Source: Artemia franciscana
Taxonomy: Eukaryota > Arthropoda > Branchiopoda > Anostraca > Artemiidae
NCBI RefSeq assembly: GCF_032884065.1
Contig: NC_088873.1
Location: 36,567,823-36,631,822 of the forward strand
Length of the DNA stretch: 64,000 nucleotides
Direction of reading: 5' to 3'
Below, in pieces: positions 33,954 through 47,730 of the stretch. Every line of letters starts with the position of its first letter. The stretch's first letter is position 1. The translations under genes were made by a program, and so were the position numbers. The notes under the pieces were generated by a model. That model was not told the origin of the DNA. It saw only the letters and a program-made list of their open reading frames with translations, and ran no database searches.

Positions 33954-34984
33954 ATTCTAACTATATATCACGTGCAGAATTTTAAATATTAAAGATTTTT
34001 TACAAACTTATTACCTATATTTCCATTAATAAGAAACGAGAGTATAAAGTTTGGATGCTGTCAACAAAGGCTAAGACAAGCAAATCGACGAAAGGCTAAG
34101 AATAATCAGCAAAAGCTGGAATTTTTTGTTCTACTTTTCATAATTGTTGTCCTTTTTTTCTTTATAAAAAAAATCTTAAATGTGTTTGGTGTTTTACAAA
34201 TGACGGTGAGCTGCGTCATAAAATCAAGTTGGTTCAAAAGTCTATAGCATTCTGGAAACAAATAAGAATGTGTGTGTATGAGTGTTAGCTAGAAAGTTTG
34301 TGTACAACTATTAACTTTAACAAACTTAATCGTTGCAGTGGTAGCGGCAATCTAGTTAGGGACGAGCACATTCCATATCCAGAAATCAAACAGCCCAAAA
34401 GTTCGACAAAATAGTGTTAGAAATAACTACAAAATACACTATTAGAACCGCCTTGTCTGAAGTCTGTGTAATGGAAATTTACAACTCCTTGCCTTGAACA
34501 ACAAAGAAAATCCATTGAATTTCGAAACAAGAAAATTGCTCATTATCAATATCATCAACATCCGGTTTACAGAGGTAGATTGTACCCTAGCATGAGACAG
34601 TCACTTCCATTATTAAGAAATATAATAGCCCAAAACTCCTAAAAAAAGTGTCCGTTCAAAACAAGAAGAACACTTTTAGAGCCACCTCGTCTGAAACCCC
34701 TATATATGAAAACTTATCGTCCCTTGGCTGGACTAATGAGGAATATCTAATAGCTTGAAAAATAAGATAAGTTGCTTGAACTAATATATTCTACATTGAC
34801 GGCATCTTTTTTTCTTGTTCTCGCAAGATAGCTGAGCGCTGAAACATCACCGAGAGTTGTTCAATGGCTCATTTGAAAGGAATGGGACAGCGAAGAATAT
34901 TGTATATTCGCAAATTTTACGTAGTTAAAAACAAAGAAGTTAAAAAAACAAATATTTTGGGGGTGATACCTAACATGACACGGG
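33954..34984. other. Upstream region of TMEM208; minor Helitron scrap
   Basis: Presumed 5' flank and promoter of TMEM208, without a TATA box I can defend. At 34880-34932 a short piece (GGGACAGCGAAGAAT, TGTATATTCGCAAATTTTAC) matches the C-terminal coding end of the Helitron family found downstream. Confidence 0.5.
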
Positions 34985-35389
34985 GATATAATTTATGGTA
35001 GGCATGCCACTTGCCTGGGTAGAGAATTTAAAGTGCCGAAACCCTATAGGCAAGTGTGTATTCTCCTGATGAGCCCTTGTGTTGGGTTGTTGCCTCTGAA
35101 TTATTTGTCTTTACTGTTTTTACTGTTTGGTAAATGACGACGTATACTTATTGACGACACGACTGCCTGTCCATGGATTATTCTTTATGGTTGATTGTGT
35201 ATGGCTATGCTGTTTGACCTATTTGGTTTTATGGATGAGTAGGGTTAAGGCCTCATTCAAGTGCTGGTCTATATTAATCACTAATGTAGGAAAACAGTCT
35301 TCCTTTTCTCCTTCTGTCTTCCTTTTTTTTTCTTTTTTTTTTAATGTGTTTGTGCTGTTGCATTGGTGATTTCTCTTTTCATTATATCT
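34985..35389 (+). repeat. Dispersed repeat, copy 2
   Basis: Same family as 10691-11123 in opposite orientation, from GATATAATTTATGG to CTTTTCATTATAT. It abuts the Helitron end at 35393. Noncoding. Confidence 0.65.
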
Positions 35390-35392
35390 ATA

Positions 35393-38124
35393 CTAGCTGT
35401 TGGGGTGGCGCTTCGCGCCACCCCAACACCTAGTTGGTGGGGGCGCTTCGCGCCCCCCAAGCCCCCCGCGCGCGTAAGTCGTTACGCGCCATATTAGTTA
35501 CGCGCCATTGTAGTCCCTATGTCCCGGTCGTCATTTGTGTCCCGGTGTCCCAGTCTGTGATTTCTCTTTGAGTGTCCCGGTCGTCATTTATATCCCCCTG
35601 TGCCCCCCGGCGTCCCCGTTGTAGTTGTGTCATTTATATTCCCTGTGTCCCGGTCGTCATCCCGGTATACATTTTTAATTTTTTCCCTTTTTTTCCTTTT
35701 AGTTTTTTTTTATTGGTTTTGACCTTTTTTTAGGTTTTTTAGTTTTTTTTCTTTTGCCTTTTTAGTTTTTTTGAAGTTTTTATCTTTTTAGTTTTTTTAT
35801 TTTTATTTATATTTTTTTAGTTTTCTTTTTCTCCTTTATTTTTCATTTTTTTTCCTTTTTTTAGGTTTTTTTTCTTTTTTAGTTCTTTTAGTTTTTACCT
35901 TTTTTAGTTTTTTTTAGTTTTTTAGATGAAATTTTTTTTAGTTTTTTTCCTTTTTTTCTTTTTAGTTTTTCATTGGTTTTTACCTTTTTTTTTAGCTTTT
36001 TTAGTTTTTTTTCGTTTTTTCTTTTTACTTTTTTTTTAGTTTTTATCTTTTTTATTTTTTTTTATTTTTATTCTTAATTTTATTAGTTTTCTTTTTTTCT
36101 TCTATTTTTCAGTTTTTTCCTTTCTTTTAGTTTTTTTTTTATTTTTTTTTAGTTTTTAGTTTTTTTAGTTTTTTAGCTTTTTTTATTTTTTTCATTAGTT
36201 TTTAGTTTTTTTGTAGTTTTTGCCTTTTTTTAGTTTTTTCAGTTTTTTTTTTTGTTTTTAGTTTTTTACCTTTTTTAGCCTAACCAGGATTTGAACCTGG
36301 GACCTTCATTCTCCGTTCTGACACCCTCTCTCACCGAGTGACTACTCCAGCATGTTCATTTTGGTGTTTTAAATGGTATATTATTAACCAAATTAATGCG
36401 TTTTACAATATACTAAGCATCGTCATAACAAAAATGACGACAACTAATTTCATGACGTCAGCCGATACAACATTCTTTGCTGTCCCATTGTCTGTGCATA
36501 TAAATAGATTGTCAGGTTTACCGACTCTTGAACATGCAACATATAATGGTCCATGGGAAAACAATCCGTATTCAGATCTATACCTCATGATTCTAATGAT
36601 TGCCCTTGAGCTTTGTTGATGGTGATTGCTAATCGACCATTCCCTGAGTCGCCATCGTCATTTATATATCCCCCTGTGCACCCCGGCGTCCCCTTTGTAG
36701 TTATGTCCCTGTGTCCCGGTCGTCGTCATTTATACTCCCTGTGTCCCGGTGCTTTGTTGATTGCTAATCGAACATTCCTTTTGTCCCGGTCGCTTTCTCT
36801 TTGAGTGTCGTCATTTATTTAGATTGTCAGGTTTACTGACTCTTGAACATGCAACATATAATTGTCCATGGGAAAAACAATCCATATTCAGATCTATACC
36901 TCATGATTCTAATGATTGCCCTTGAGATTTGTTGATGGTGATTGCTAATTGAACATTCCCTGTGTCCCGGTCGTCATTTATATTCCCAGTATTCCGGTCG
37001 TCATTTGTGTCCCAGTGTTCCCCTTTTAGTTTTTTTTTTATTGGTTTTGACCTTTTTTTAGGTTTTTTAGTTTTTTCTTTTTTCTTTTTAGTTTTTTTTG
37101 AAGTTTTTATCTTTTTAGTTTTTTTATTTTTATTTATATTTTTTTAGTTTTCTTTTTCTCCTTTATTTTTCAGTTTTTTTCCTTTTTTTAGTTTTTTTTT
37201 CTTTTTTAGTTCTTTTAGTTTACCTTTTTTAGTTTTTTTTAGTTTTTTAGATGAAAATTTTTTTTAGTTTTTTTCCTTTTTTTCTTTTTAGTTTTTTATT
37301 GGTTTTTACCTTTTTTTTAGCTTTTTTAGTTTTTTTCGTTTTTTCTTTTTACTTTCTTTTTTAGTTTTTATCTTTTTTATTTTTTTTTATTTTTATTCTT
37401 AATTTTATTAGGTTTCTTTTTCTCTTCTATTTTTCAGTTTTTTCCTTTTTTTAAGTTTTTTTTTTAGTTTTTAGTTTTTTTAGTTTTTTTTTCTTTTTAG
37501 TTTTTTATTGGTTTTTACCTTTTTTTTAGCTTTTTTAGTTTTTTTCGTTTTTTCTTTTTACTTTTTTTTTAGTTTTTATCTTTTTTATTTTTTTTTATTT
37601 TATTCTTAATTTTATTAGTTTTCTTTTTCTCTTCTATTTTTCAGTTTTTTCCTTTTTTTAAGTTTTTTTTTTAGTTTTTAGTTTTTTTAGTTTTTTTTAG
37701 TTTTAGTTTTTTTAGTTTTTTTTTCTTTTTTTTCTTTTTAGTTTTTTATTGGTTTTTACCTTTTTTTAGCTTTTTTAGTTTTTTTCGTTTTTTCTTTTTA
37801 TTTTTTTTTTAGTTTTTATCTTTTTTATTTTTTTTTATTTTATTCTTAATTTTATTAGTTTTCTTTTTCTCTTCTATTTTTCAGTTTTTTCCTTTTTTTA
37901 AGTTTTTTTTTTTAGTTTTTAGTTTTTTTAGTTTTTTAGTTTTTTTTAGTTTTTTAGCTTTTTTATTTTTTTATTAGTTTTTAGTTTTTTTGTAGTTTTT
38001 GCCTTTTTTTTAGTTTTTTCAGTTTTTTTTTTTAGTTTTTAGTTTTTTACCTTTTTTGTGGATCGTCACATGATCCACAGATCCACAGATCCACACACAG
38101 ACAACTTATTTTTATATATATAGA
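35393..38124 (-). mobile_element. Helitron H1, non-autonomous, complete ends
   Basis: On the minus strand it begins TCTATATATATAAAAATAAG at 38124 and ends with the hairpin TTGGGGTGGCGC-GAA-GCGCCACCCCAA, then CAGCTAG (plus-strand CTAG at 35393-35396). The next base is A on the plus strand, as expected for insertion between A and T. The interior is mostly A-rich low-complexity sequence (AAAAACTAAAAA units, read as TTTTTAG on the plus strand), a GACCGGGACAC-type minisatellite and about 200 bp of the helicase C-terminal end near 36400-36640. It therefore looks like an internal-deletion derivative of an autonomous Helitron. Confidence 0.88.
36278..36352 (-). repeat. tRNA-like sequence inside Helitron H1
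   Basis: The minus strand reads GGAGTAGTCACTCGGTGAGAG, then CCAGGTTCAAATCCTGG, which is a perfect TΨC arm with a canonical B box (GGTTCAAATCC). An A-box-like D arm precedes it. The 3' strand TTAGGCT lacks a matching 5' strand in place, so the acceptor stem cannot form. It is probably a captured and decayed tRNA or a SINE head. Confidence 0.5.
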
Positions 38125-38169
38125 AGATATATAAAAATAAGTTGTCTGTCTGTCTGTCTGTGGATCAGG

Positions 38170-38241
38170 TGACGTCATGTTTCTGTGTCCACTGACGTCA
38201 TGAAATTAGTTGTCGTCATTTTTGCTTTGACGGTGACGTCA
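38170..38241. promoter_or_regulatory. Three CRE-type palindromes in the Helitron 5' region
   Basis: TGACGTCA occurs at 38170-38177, 38193-38200 and 38234-38241, between the Helitron 5' end and the first ATG at 38283. The same trio is kept in the autonomous copy (49795-49802, 49836-49843, 49859-49866), and H6 has three (43794, 43813, 43864). TGACGTCA is the consensus site of CREB/ATF bZIP factors. Use as a promoter element is inferred. Confidence 0.6.
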
Positions 38242-38282
38242 TTCAAGATATTTAAGACATATGTTCACGTAGAAATCTATTA

Positions 38283-38633
38283 ATGTTTAAGTTTACAATG
38301 ACTGATGAACTTACCATGGCAAAAGCCGATGAAGATGCTCAAAGAGTCTATGCCAAAAAACTTGCTGCTGATAGAGAAAGTCAGAAAAGAAAGCGTGCCG
38401 AGGAATCAAAAGAACAGCAAGGAAACAGGCTTGAGGCTAAAGAACGCAAAACCGCGCAGTTAGATGAAGATCCACCTGGACAGCGAGAGTCAAAACATAT
38501 CAAAACTGAAAATGATAGCGATGATGATTGGGTTTGGGATTTTGACTTGGATAAGGTCATCAATGCCTACCAGATTTTAGTTAAAAAAACAAAGGTTCGG
38601 CGATATGTATTTCATAGTGAAGCTGAAAAATAA
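38283..38633 (+). CDS. Helitron-borne charged protein with acidic tail
   Basis: A 116-residue frame. The first ~55 residues equal the N-terminus of the autonomous Helitron protein (MFKFTMTDELTMAKADEDAQ and one copy of its KRKRAEE repeat). It then switches to [19 protein letters not shown] and [20 protein letters not shown], and ends YVFHSEAEK with TAA. The second half recurs at 44769-45083 and partly at 54530-54620 on the minus strand, so it is a repeated module. No known domain is visible. The strong charge pattern (basic first half, acidic second half) suggests a nuclear or DNA-associated role only weakly. It could also be a fortuitous remnant. Confidence 0.5.
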   Translation: MFKFTMTDELTMAKADEDAQRVYAKKLAADRESQKRKRAEESKEQQGNRLEAKERKTAQLDEDPPGQRESKHIKTENDSDDDWVWDFDLDKVINAYQILVKKTKVRRYVFHSEAEK

Positions 38634-38948
38634 AGAAGAAAAAGAAAATTGAAAAAAGAAAAAATGTAAAAAACTAAAAAATACTAAAAAGAAAAACACT
38701 CAAAGAGAAATTACAGACCGGGACACAAATGACGACCGGGACAGAGGGAATATAAATAACGACCGGGACACTCAAAGATAAATTACAGACTGGGATACCG
38801 GGACACAAATGACGACCGGGACACGGGGAATATAAATGACGACCAGGACACAGGTATTTAAGAATATCGTTCAAAGACAAATTTTTAATTGTAAGAAGAC
38901 CGTTGAAAGAGAAATTTCTAATTGTAAAATGACTGAAGAACCTACAAT

Positions 38949-40280
38949 GGCAACGGTACCACCATCGAAGTAGATAACCAGTGGGTTGTTCCATATTCCC
39001 CATTATTATCAAAAACATTTAATGCACACATAAACGTTGAATACTGTAACTCCGTAAAGGCAATCAAATACATATGTAAATACGTCAACAAAGGCAGTGA
39101 CATGGCAGTTTTTGGCTTGCAGCCCAAAATCAAAGATTTCGACGAAATCGTACAATATCAGGCTGGAAGATACATAAGCAGTAATGAAGCTGTTTGGCGA
39201 ATTCTTTCATTTCCGATACATGAACGTAGTCCAGCTGTTGTTCACTTAGCGGTACATTTACAGAATGGTCAACGTGTTTATTTCTCGGAAACCAACGTGC
39301 AACAAAGAGCCCTGAATCCACCGGATACAAAATTAACAGCTTTTTTTTCGCTTTGCAAAAATGATTCTTTTGCAAAAAAAAACTGCTGTATACTGAAGTG
39401 CCTTCGTATTACACGTGGAATACTAAAAATAAAGTATTTGAACGTCGAAAACAGGGTAAGTCAGTCGACGGCCAACCTACCATCTTCAAAGATACCACGA
39501 TAGGAAGACTCTACACCGATCTTCCCAATCAACATGAATGCTTCTTTCTACGCCTGCTTTTGGTGAATGTACCCGGTCCGACATCCTTTGAGTATTTGAG
39601 AACTGTAAACGGTACTATACATGACACTTACCGTAGTGCATGCCAAGCTCTGAATTTATTGGAGAATGACCAACACTGGGATAACTGCATCAATGACGCG
39701 TGCGAAACGTCAACCCCAAGTGAAATTCGTGCATTGTTTGGCATCATTTTAACAACTTGCTCTCCATCAGCTCCTACAGAGTTATGGGGAAAATATAAGT
39801 CAAAAATGTCCGTGTATATATTCCATCGAAAACAGTTAGAGACGTCAGATATGACTTTTGATTTTACATCAGAAATTTATAACTACACTTTAGTTATTAT
39901 AGAAGATTTGTGCGTACGTATGGCAAACAAACCTCTGAAATCAACAATATTGTTTTGACCAAGATTCGAGACCAGGCAGTCCTTTACAAGTCAATCGACA
40001 CAGGCTTTGTATATGCACAGACAATGGGAAAGCCAAGAATGTTGTATATTCGCAATTTTTACGTAGTTTAACTCCTGCAGACGAAATGAATGCTTGCCTG
40101 AAAAATTCTAATTTATGGGCACACGTAAAAATATTAAAATTAACTTCAAATATGCGTGTCCGATTGCAAAACGATGACTCTGGTCAAACATTTTCAGATC
40201 AATTGCTGGCAATTGGAAACGGAAAGCTCCCAGTAGTGGGAAAGCCAAAAATGTTGTATATTCGCAATTTTTACGTAGTT
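38949..40280 (+). pseudogene. Helitron H2 Rep/helicase fragments
   Basis: Partial translation of the autonomous protein in several frames. These are the C-terminal part of the Rep domain with the two-tyrosine motif (IKYICKYVNK), the linker FPIHERSPAVVHLAVHLQNG, then FFLRLLLVNVPGPTSFEYLR. Next comes a jump over the ATPase motifs to MNACLKNSNLW and SNMRVRLQNDDSGQTFSDQL. The HUH motif and Walker A are missing, so it cannot be active. Confidence 0.8.
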
Positions 40281-40434
40281 TGAAAAACATATATAAATCT
40301 ATCTATATTCACAGGTGGGACACAGGGACACAACTACAATGGCGCGTAACTAATATGGCGTGTAACGACTTACGCGCGCGGGGGGCTTGGGGGGGCGCGA
40401 GGCGCCCCACCAACTAGGTGTTGGCGTGGCGCTT

Positions 40435-42207
<1,773 letters not shown>

Positions 42208-42742
42208 CTAGCTGTTGGGGTGGCGCTTCACGCCACCCCCAAGCCCCCACGCGCGTGTAAGTCGTTACGCACCATATTAGTTACGCGCTATTGTAGTTGT
42301 GTCCCTGTATCCCACCTGTGAATATAGATAGATGCTGGTGAATATAGATCGCTGTCACATTGTCTGTGCATATAAATAGATTGTCAGGTTTACCGACTTT
42401 TGAACATGCAATATATAATTGTCCATGGGAAAACAATCCGTATTCAGATCTATACCTCATTATTCTAATGATTGCCCTTAAGCTTTGTTGATGGTGATTG
42501 CAAATCGAACATTCCCTGTGTCCCCGTATTCATTTATATATATCCCCTTGTGCCCCCGGCGTCCCCGTTGTAGTTGTATATTCCCTATGTCCCGGTCGGT
42601 AGTGTCCCGATGTCCCGGTCAGTAGTGTCATCTTATAATGACGTCATATATAACGCCTTATATACTTATAATGACGTCATATTCAAACCCACAAACAAAC
42701 AAACATGCTTACAAACAACTTATTTATATATATATATATAGA
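42208..42742 (-). mobile_element. Helitron H4, short non-autonomous copy
   Basis: On the minus strand it runs from TC at 42742 (TATATATATATATAAATAAG) to the 3' hairpin and CTAG at 42208-42211. It keeps the helicase-end fragment (42360-42500) and a few GACCGGGACAC units, and lacks the long A-rich tract. About 535 bp. Confidence 0.82.
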
Positions 42743-43525
42743 TATAGTTTCTTTTTTAGTTTTTTTTTTTAGTTTTTTTTTAGTTTTGCAGCTTTTTTTA
42801 TTTTTTTAGCTTTTTTTTCTTTTTAGTTTTTACTTTTTTGTTTTTTTGCTTTTTTTAAAGTTTTTTCTTTTTAGGTTTTTTCTTTTTTTTAGCTTTTTTC
42901 GTGCCATATTAGTTAAGCGCCATTGTAGTTGTGTCCCTGTGTCCCACCTGTGAATATAGATAGATATATATATGTTTTTAACTTCGTAAAACTTGCGAAT
43001 ATACAACATTCTTCGCTGTCCCATTGTCTGTGCATATAAATAGATTGTCAGGTTTACCGACTCTTGAACATGCAACATATCATTGTCCATGGGGAAAACA
43101 ATCCGTATTCAGATCTATACCTCATTATTCTAATGATTGCCCTTGAGCTTTGTTGATGGTGATTGCTAATCGAACATTCCCTGTGTCCCGGTCGTAATTT
43201 ATATATCCCCCCGGTTTCCCCGTTGTAGTTGTGTCCCTGTGTCCCGGTCGTCATTTATATTCCCTGTGTCCCAGTCGTTATTTGTGTCCCGGTGTCCTTG
43301 TCTGTAGTTTCTCTTTGAGTGTCCCGTTTGTCATTTATATTCCCTGTTTCCCGGTGGTCGTTTGTGTCCTGGTGTCCCGGTCTGTAATTTCGTCAGTCGA
43401 CAAACAACTTCATGACGGAATAATGCTCAATCCTCATAATGACGTCAGTCGACAAACATGACATAAGTCGACGCACAAACCTGACGTCAGTCAACAGACA
43501 TACAACTTATTTTTATATATATAGA
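42743..43525 (-). mobile_element. Helitron H5, 3'-truncated copy
   Basis: The 5' end (TC at 43525) and first motifs are present on the minus strand. The 3' hairpin is lost and the copy fades near 42900 at GTGCCATATTAG. It contains the helicase-end fragment (43010-43170) and the minisatellite (43190-43390). Confidence 0.72.
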
Positions 43526-43714
43526 TATAGTTTCTTTTTTAGTTTTTCTTTTTTTAGTTTTGCAGCTTTTTTAGTTTTTTACCTTTTTATGGCACTTGGT
43601 ATTAACCAAGTGATATATAGCAATCGCAATTTCTGTCGGTCTGTCGGTCAATGTTCATTCTAACATTGACAGTTGGAAAAATCTTCACGTGACAAGCATG
43701 CAAAAGCTCAACAA

Positions 43715-44690
<976 letters not shown>

Positions 44691-45307
44691 TTTATAATAA
44701 ACCTCAAAATTATAACTATCTGTTTTTAAGGTTTTCGAATTACTTTAATCTATTGTCACGACCTTCGGTTAAAAACGAACCTTCGTTTTTTTAACTAAAA
44801 TCTGGTAGGCATTGATGACCTTATCCAAGTCAAAATCCCAAACCCAATCATCATCGCTATCATTTTCAGTTTTGATACGTTTTGACTCTCGCTGTCCAGG
44901 TTGATCTTCATCTAACTGCGCGGTTTTGCGTTCTTTAGCCGCAAGCCTTTTGGCATTAACTCTTTGAGCAGCTTCCTCGGCTGTTTCTTCTGCCATTGTA
45001 GGATTTGGTAACATTCTATCTTTTTCAATGTTTTTCAATTTGTTAATGTTCATTCTAACATTGACAGTTGGAAAAATCTTCACGTGCCAAGCTTGCTAAA
45101 GCTCAACAATTTATAATAAACCTAAAAATTGGAAGTATCTGTTTTAAGGTTTTCGAATTACTTTAATCTATTGTCAAAATATTTCGAAATATTTATGCAA
45201 TTCCCAGTTTTTCCATTTTAGTTTGTTTTCTTTTTCTTCTTTATTTTTCAGACGTCATATGCAAACCCTCAACACAAAAATACATACAACTTATTTTTAT
45301 ATATATA
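44691..45307. other. Helitron-associated host block of H6
   Basis: Repeated sequence that flanks the charged ORF. AATGTTCATTCTAACATTGA, AATCTTCACGTG, TTAAGGTTTTCGAATTACTT and GTCAAAATAT(T/A)TCGAAATATTT recur at 43650, 44700, 45040-45200, 53720, 54010, 54370, 54900 and 55010-55320. It is part of a diverged Helitron subfamily. Confidence 0.55.
44769..45083 (-). CDS. Helitron-borne charged protein, second version
   Basis: A 104-residue frame. It starts [20 protein letters not shown], then [20 protein letters not shown], which resembles the Helitron N-terminus. It finishes with the shared module [40 protein letters not shown] and [12 protein letters not shown]. Compared with 38283-38633 the first half differs and the second is nearly identical. 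Keeping the second half open in two diverged copies hints at selection, but recent duplication could explain it. No known domain. Confidence 0.5.
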   Translation of the reverse strand: MKIFPTVNVRMNINKLKNIEKDRMLPNPTMAEETAEEAAQRVNAKRLAAKERKTAQLDEDQPGQRESKRIKTENDSDDDWVWDFDLDKVINAYQILVKKTKVRF

Positions 45308-45632
45308 CTAGCTGTTGGGGTGGCGCTTCGCGCCACCCCAACACCTAGTTGGTGGGGCACTTCGCGCCCCCCCAAGCCCCCCCGCGCGTGTAAGTCGTTA
45401 CGCGCCATATTAGTTACGCGCCATTGTAGTTGTGTCCCTGTGTCCCACCTGTGAATATAGATAGATTTATATATGTGTTTCAAACTACGTAAAAATTGCG
45501 AATATGCAACATTCTTGGCTTTCCCATTGTCTGTCCATATACAAAGCCGTATGTACTAATAATGACGTCATATACAAACGCTCTTTTTACAAACAAACAA
45601 ACATGCATACACACAACTCGTTTTTATATAGA
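45308..45632 (-). mobile_element. Helitron H7, 325-bp complete mini-copy
   Basis: The shortest full copy in the window. It has the 3' CTAG at 45308-45311 with the perfect GC hairpin, the second subterminal GC hairpin, the CACAGGTGGGACACAGGG block and a 70-bp helicase-end scrap. The 5' end is TCTATATAAAAACGAGTTG near 45632. It lies between the charged-ORF block and the autonomous copy, whose 3' end it may have split off. Confidence 0.75.
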
Positions 45633-45659
45633 TAGATAGATAGATAGATACAATACAAA

Positions 45660-47730
45660 TTAACTACGTAAAACTTGTGAATATACAACAGTCTTCGCTG
45701 TCCCATTGTCTGTGCGTATAAACAGATTGTCAGGTTTACCGACCCTAAAAGATGCAACATACAATTGTACATTGATAAAGCAATCTGTATTAAGATCTAT
45801 ACCGCATTTTTCTAGTGATTGCCCTTGAGCTTTGTTAATGGTGATTGCAAATGCTAATCGAATTGGGAATTGCAATCTTTTAAATTGAAAAGGCAGATCC
45901 ATTGGAATCATGGGAATGCGAGGAATAAGAACAGCCTCACCCTCAAAAGGCCCTGTCAAGATTGTGGCCTCTATTAGGTTTTCCATTGTTTTTTTTTTAC
46001 GGCAAGTCGAGTGCCATTGCAAAGCTTTGGTGGGTTTATATTTCTTAAAAGTATTATTGGTACGCCTATTTTTAGTTGTAGGACGTGTGGTGGAAACCCT
46101 GAAAGATCTATGGAATTTAAAAATTCAGATGGATAATTAACCGCTTCATTTGGTTCCAAAACTGTGTCGACAGACTTGTAAAGGACTGCCTGGTCTCGAA
46201 TCTTGGTCAAAACAATATTGTTGATTTAGTGGACGTCTATATTTTTGGGTGCGAGAATCGCTCTTTCACTTAGCCATTTATTATTTTTATAATTTTTAAG
46301 AATATTCGGAAATACTTTTTCAATCAATTCATTTTTGGACGTCACTAAATTACAGAAATCAGCAGGTAGTTGTATACGTCCTGAAATTGAGTCTACTGGG
46401 AGCTTTCCGTTTCCCATTGCCAGCAATTGATCTGAAAATGTTTGACCAGAGTCATCGTTTTGCAATCGGACACGCATATTTGTAGTTAATTTTAATGTTT
46501 TTACGTGTGCTCATAAATTAGAATTTTTCAGGCAAGCATTCATTTCGTCTGCAGGAGTTGATCTAGGTATTATAGGTAATGTTTGCCTGAAATCTCCCAC
46601 AAGCAATATTAATGTGCTGCCAAAGGGTTTCGACTTCCCTCGCAAATCTTTCAAGCATTTATCCAGAGCCTCGAGCGATTTTTTGTGTGCCATTGTGCAC
46701 TCATCCCAAATAATAAGTTTGCATTGCTGCAATACTTTACCCATCCCAGATGATTTGGAAATATTGCACGTGGGAGTTTCTGTAGAATGCAAGTTCAGAG
46801 GCAATTTCAAAGCGGAATGAGCAGTTCTTCCACCAGGCAGCAATGTTGCGGCTATTCTGGACGACGCAATTGCCAACGCTATATCATTTTTTGATCGAAT
46901 TGATACCAGAATCAGTTTTATCACAAACGTTTTACCAATACCTCCTGGCGCATCCAAAAAGAAAATTTCTCCAACGTTGTTATCGACACAATGCATTATC
47001 GTATCATAAATGTCTTTTTGTTCCGACGTTAACTTGGAAATGTTATTTTGTACATACGACAATAGATCACTCGTACTGTAACTTTGTTCACGATCCAATT
47101 CTACACATGTCGAAACACCAGCGATACGGTTAGGTGAAGGCATTCCCAAATCCTGAAGAGGTTTGTTTGCCATACGTACGCACAAATCTTCTATAACAAC
47201 TAAAGTGTAGTTATAAATTTCTGATGTAAAATCAAAAGTCATATCTGACGTCTCTAACTGTTTTCGATGGAGTATATCTTCGGACATTTTTGACTTATAT
47301 TTTTCCCATAACTCTGTAGGAGCTGATGGAGAGCAAGTTGTTAAAATGATGCCAAACAATGCACGAATTTGACTTGGGGTTGACGTTTCGCACGCGTCAT
47401 TGATGCAGTATCCCAGTGTTGGTCATTCTCCAATAAATTAAGACCTTGGCATGCACTACGGTAAGTGTCATGTATAGTACCATTTACAGTCCTCAAATAC
47501 TCAAAGGATGTCGGACCGGGCACATTCACCAAAAGCAGGCGTAGAAAGAAGCATTCATGTTGATTGGGGTGAACGGTGTAGAGTCTTCCTATCGTGGTAT
47601 CTTTGAAGATGGTAGGTTGGCCGTCGACTGACTTACCCTGTTTTCGACGTTCAAATACTTTATTTTTAGTATTCCACGTGTAATACGAAGGCACTTCAGT
47701 ATACAGCAGTTTTTTTTGCAAAAGAATCAT
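45660..47730 (-). pseudogene. Helitron PIF1-like helicase domain, frameshifted
   Basis: A 5'-3' helicase that unwinds DNA during rolling-circle transposition. On the minus strand the frames 47730-47341, 47359-46511, 46477-46226, 46210-45974 and 46022-45660 read in order. Motifs: Walker A APGGIGKTF (the usual Thr before Gly-Lys is Ile), Walker B LIIWDECTMAHK, LVGDFRQTLPII, then QKDIYDTIM before the P-loop. Late motifs are MRVRLQND, VPIILLRNINP and FAITINKAQGQSLEKCGIDL, with VASFRVGKPDNLFI at the end. At least three frameshifts break it, so it is inactive as it stands. Confidence 0.88.

Noticed and set aside
36278-36352. Functional tRNA gene
   Set aside because: The TΨC arm is perfect, but the acceptor strands do not pair, so it is listed only as tRNA-like.
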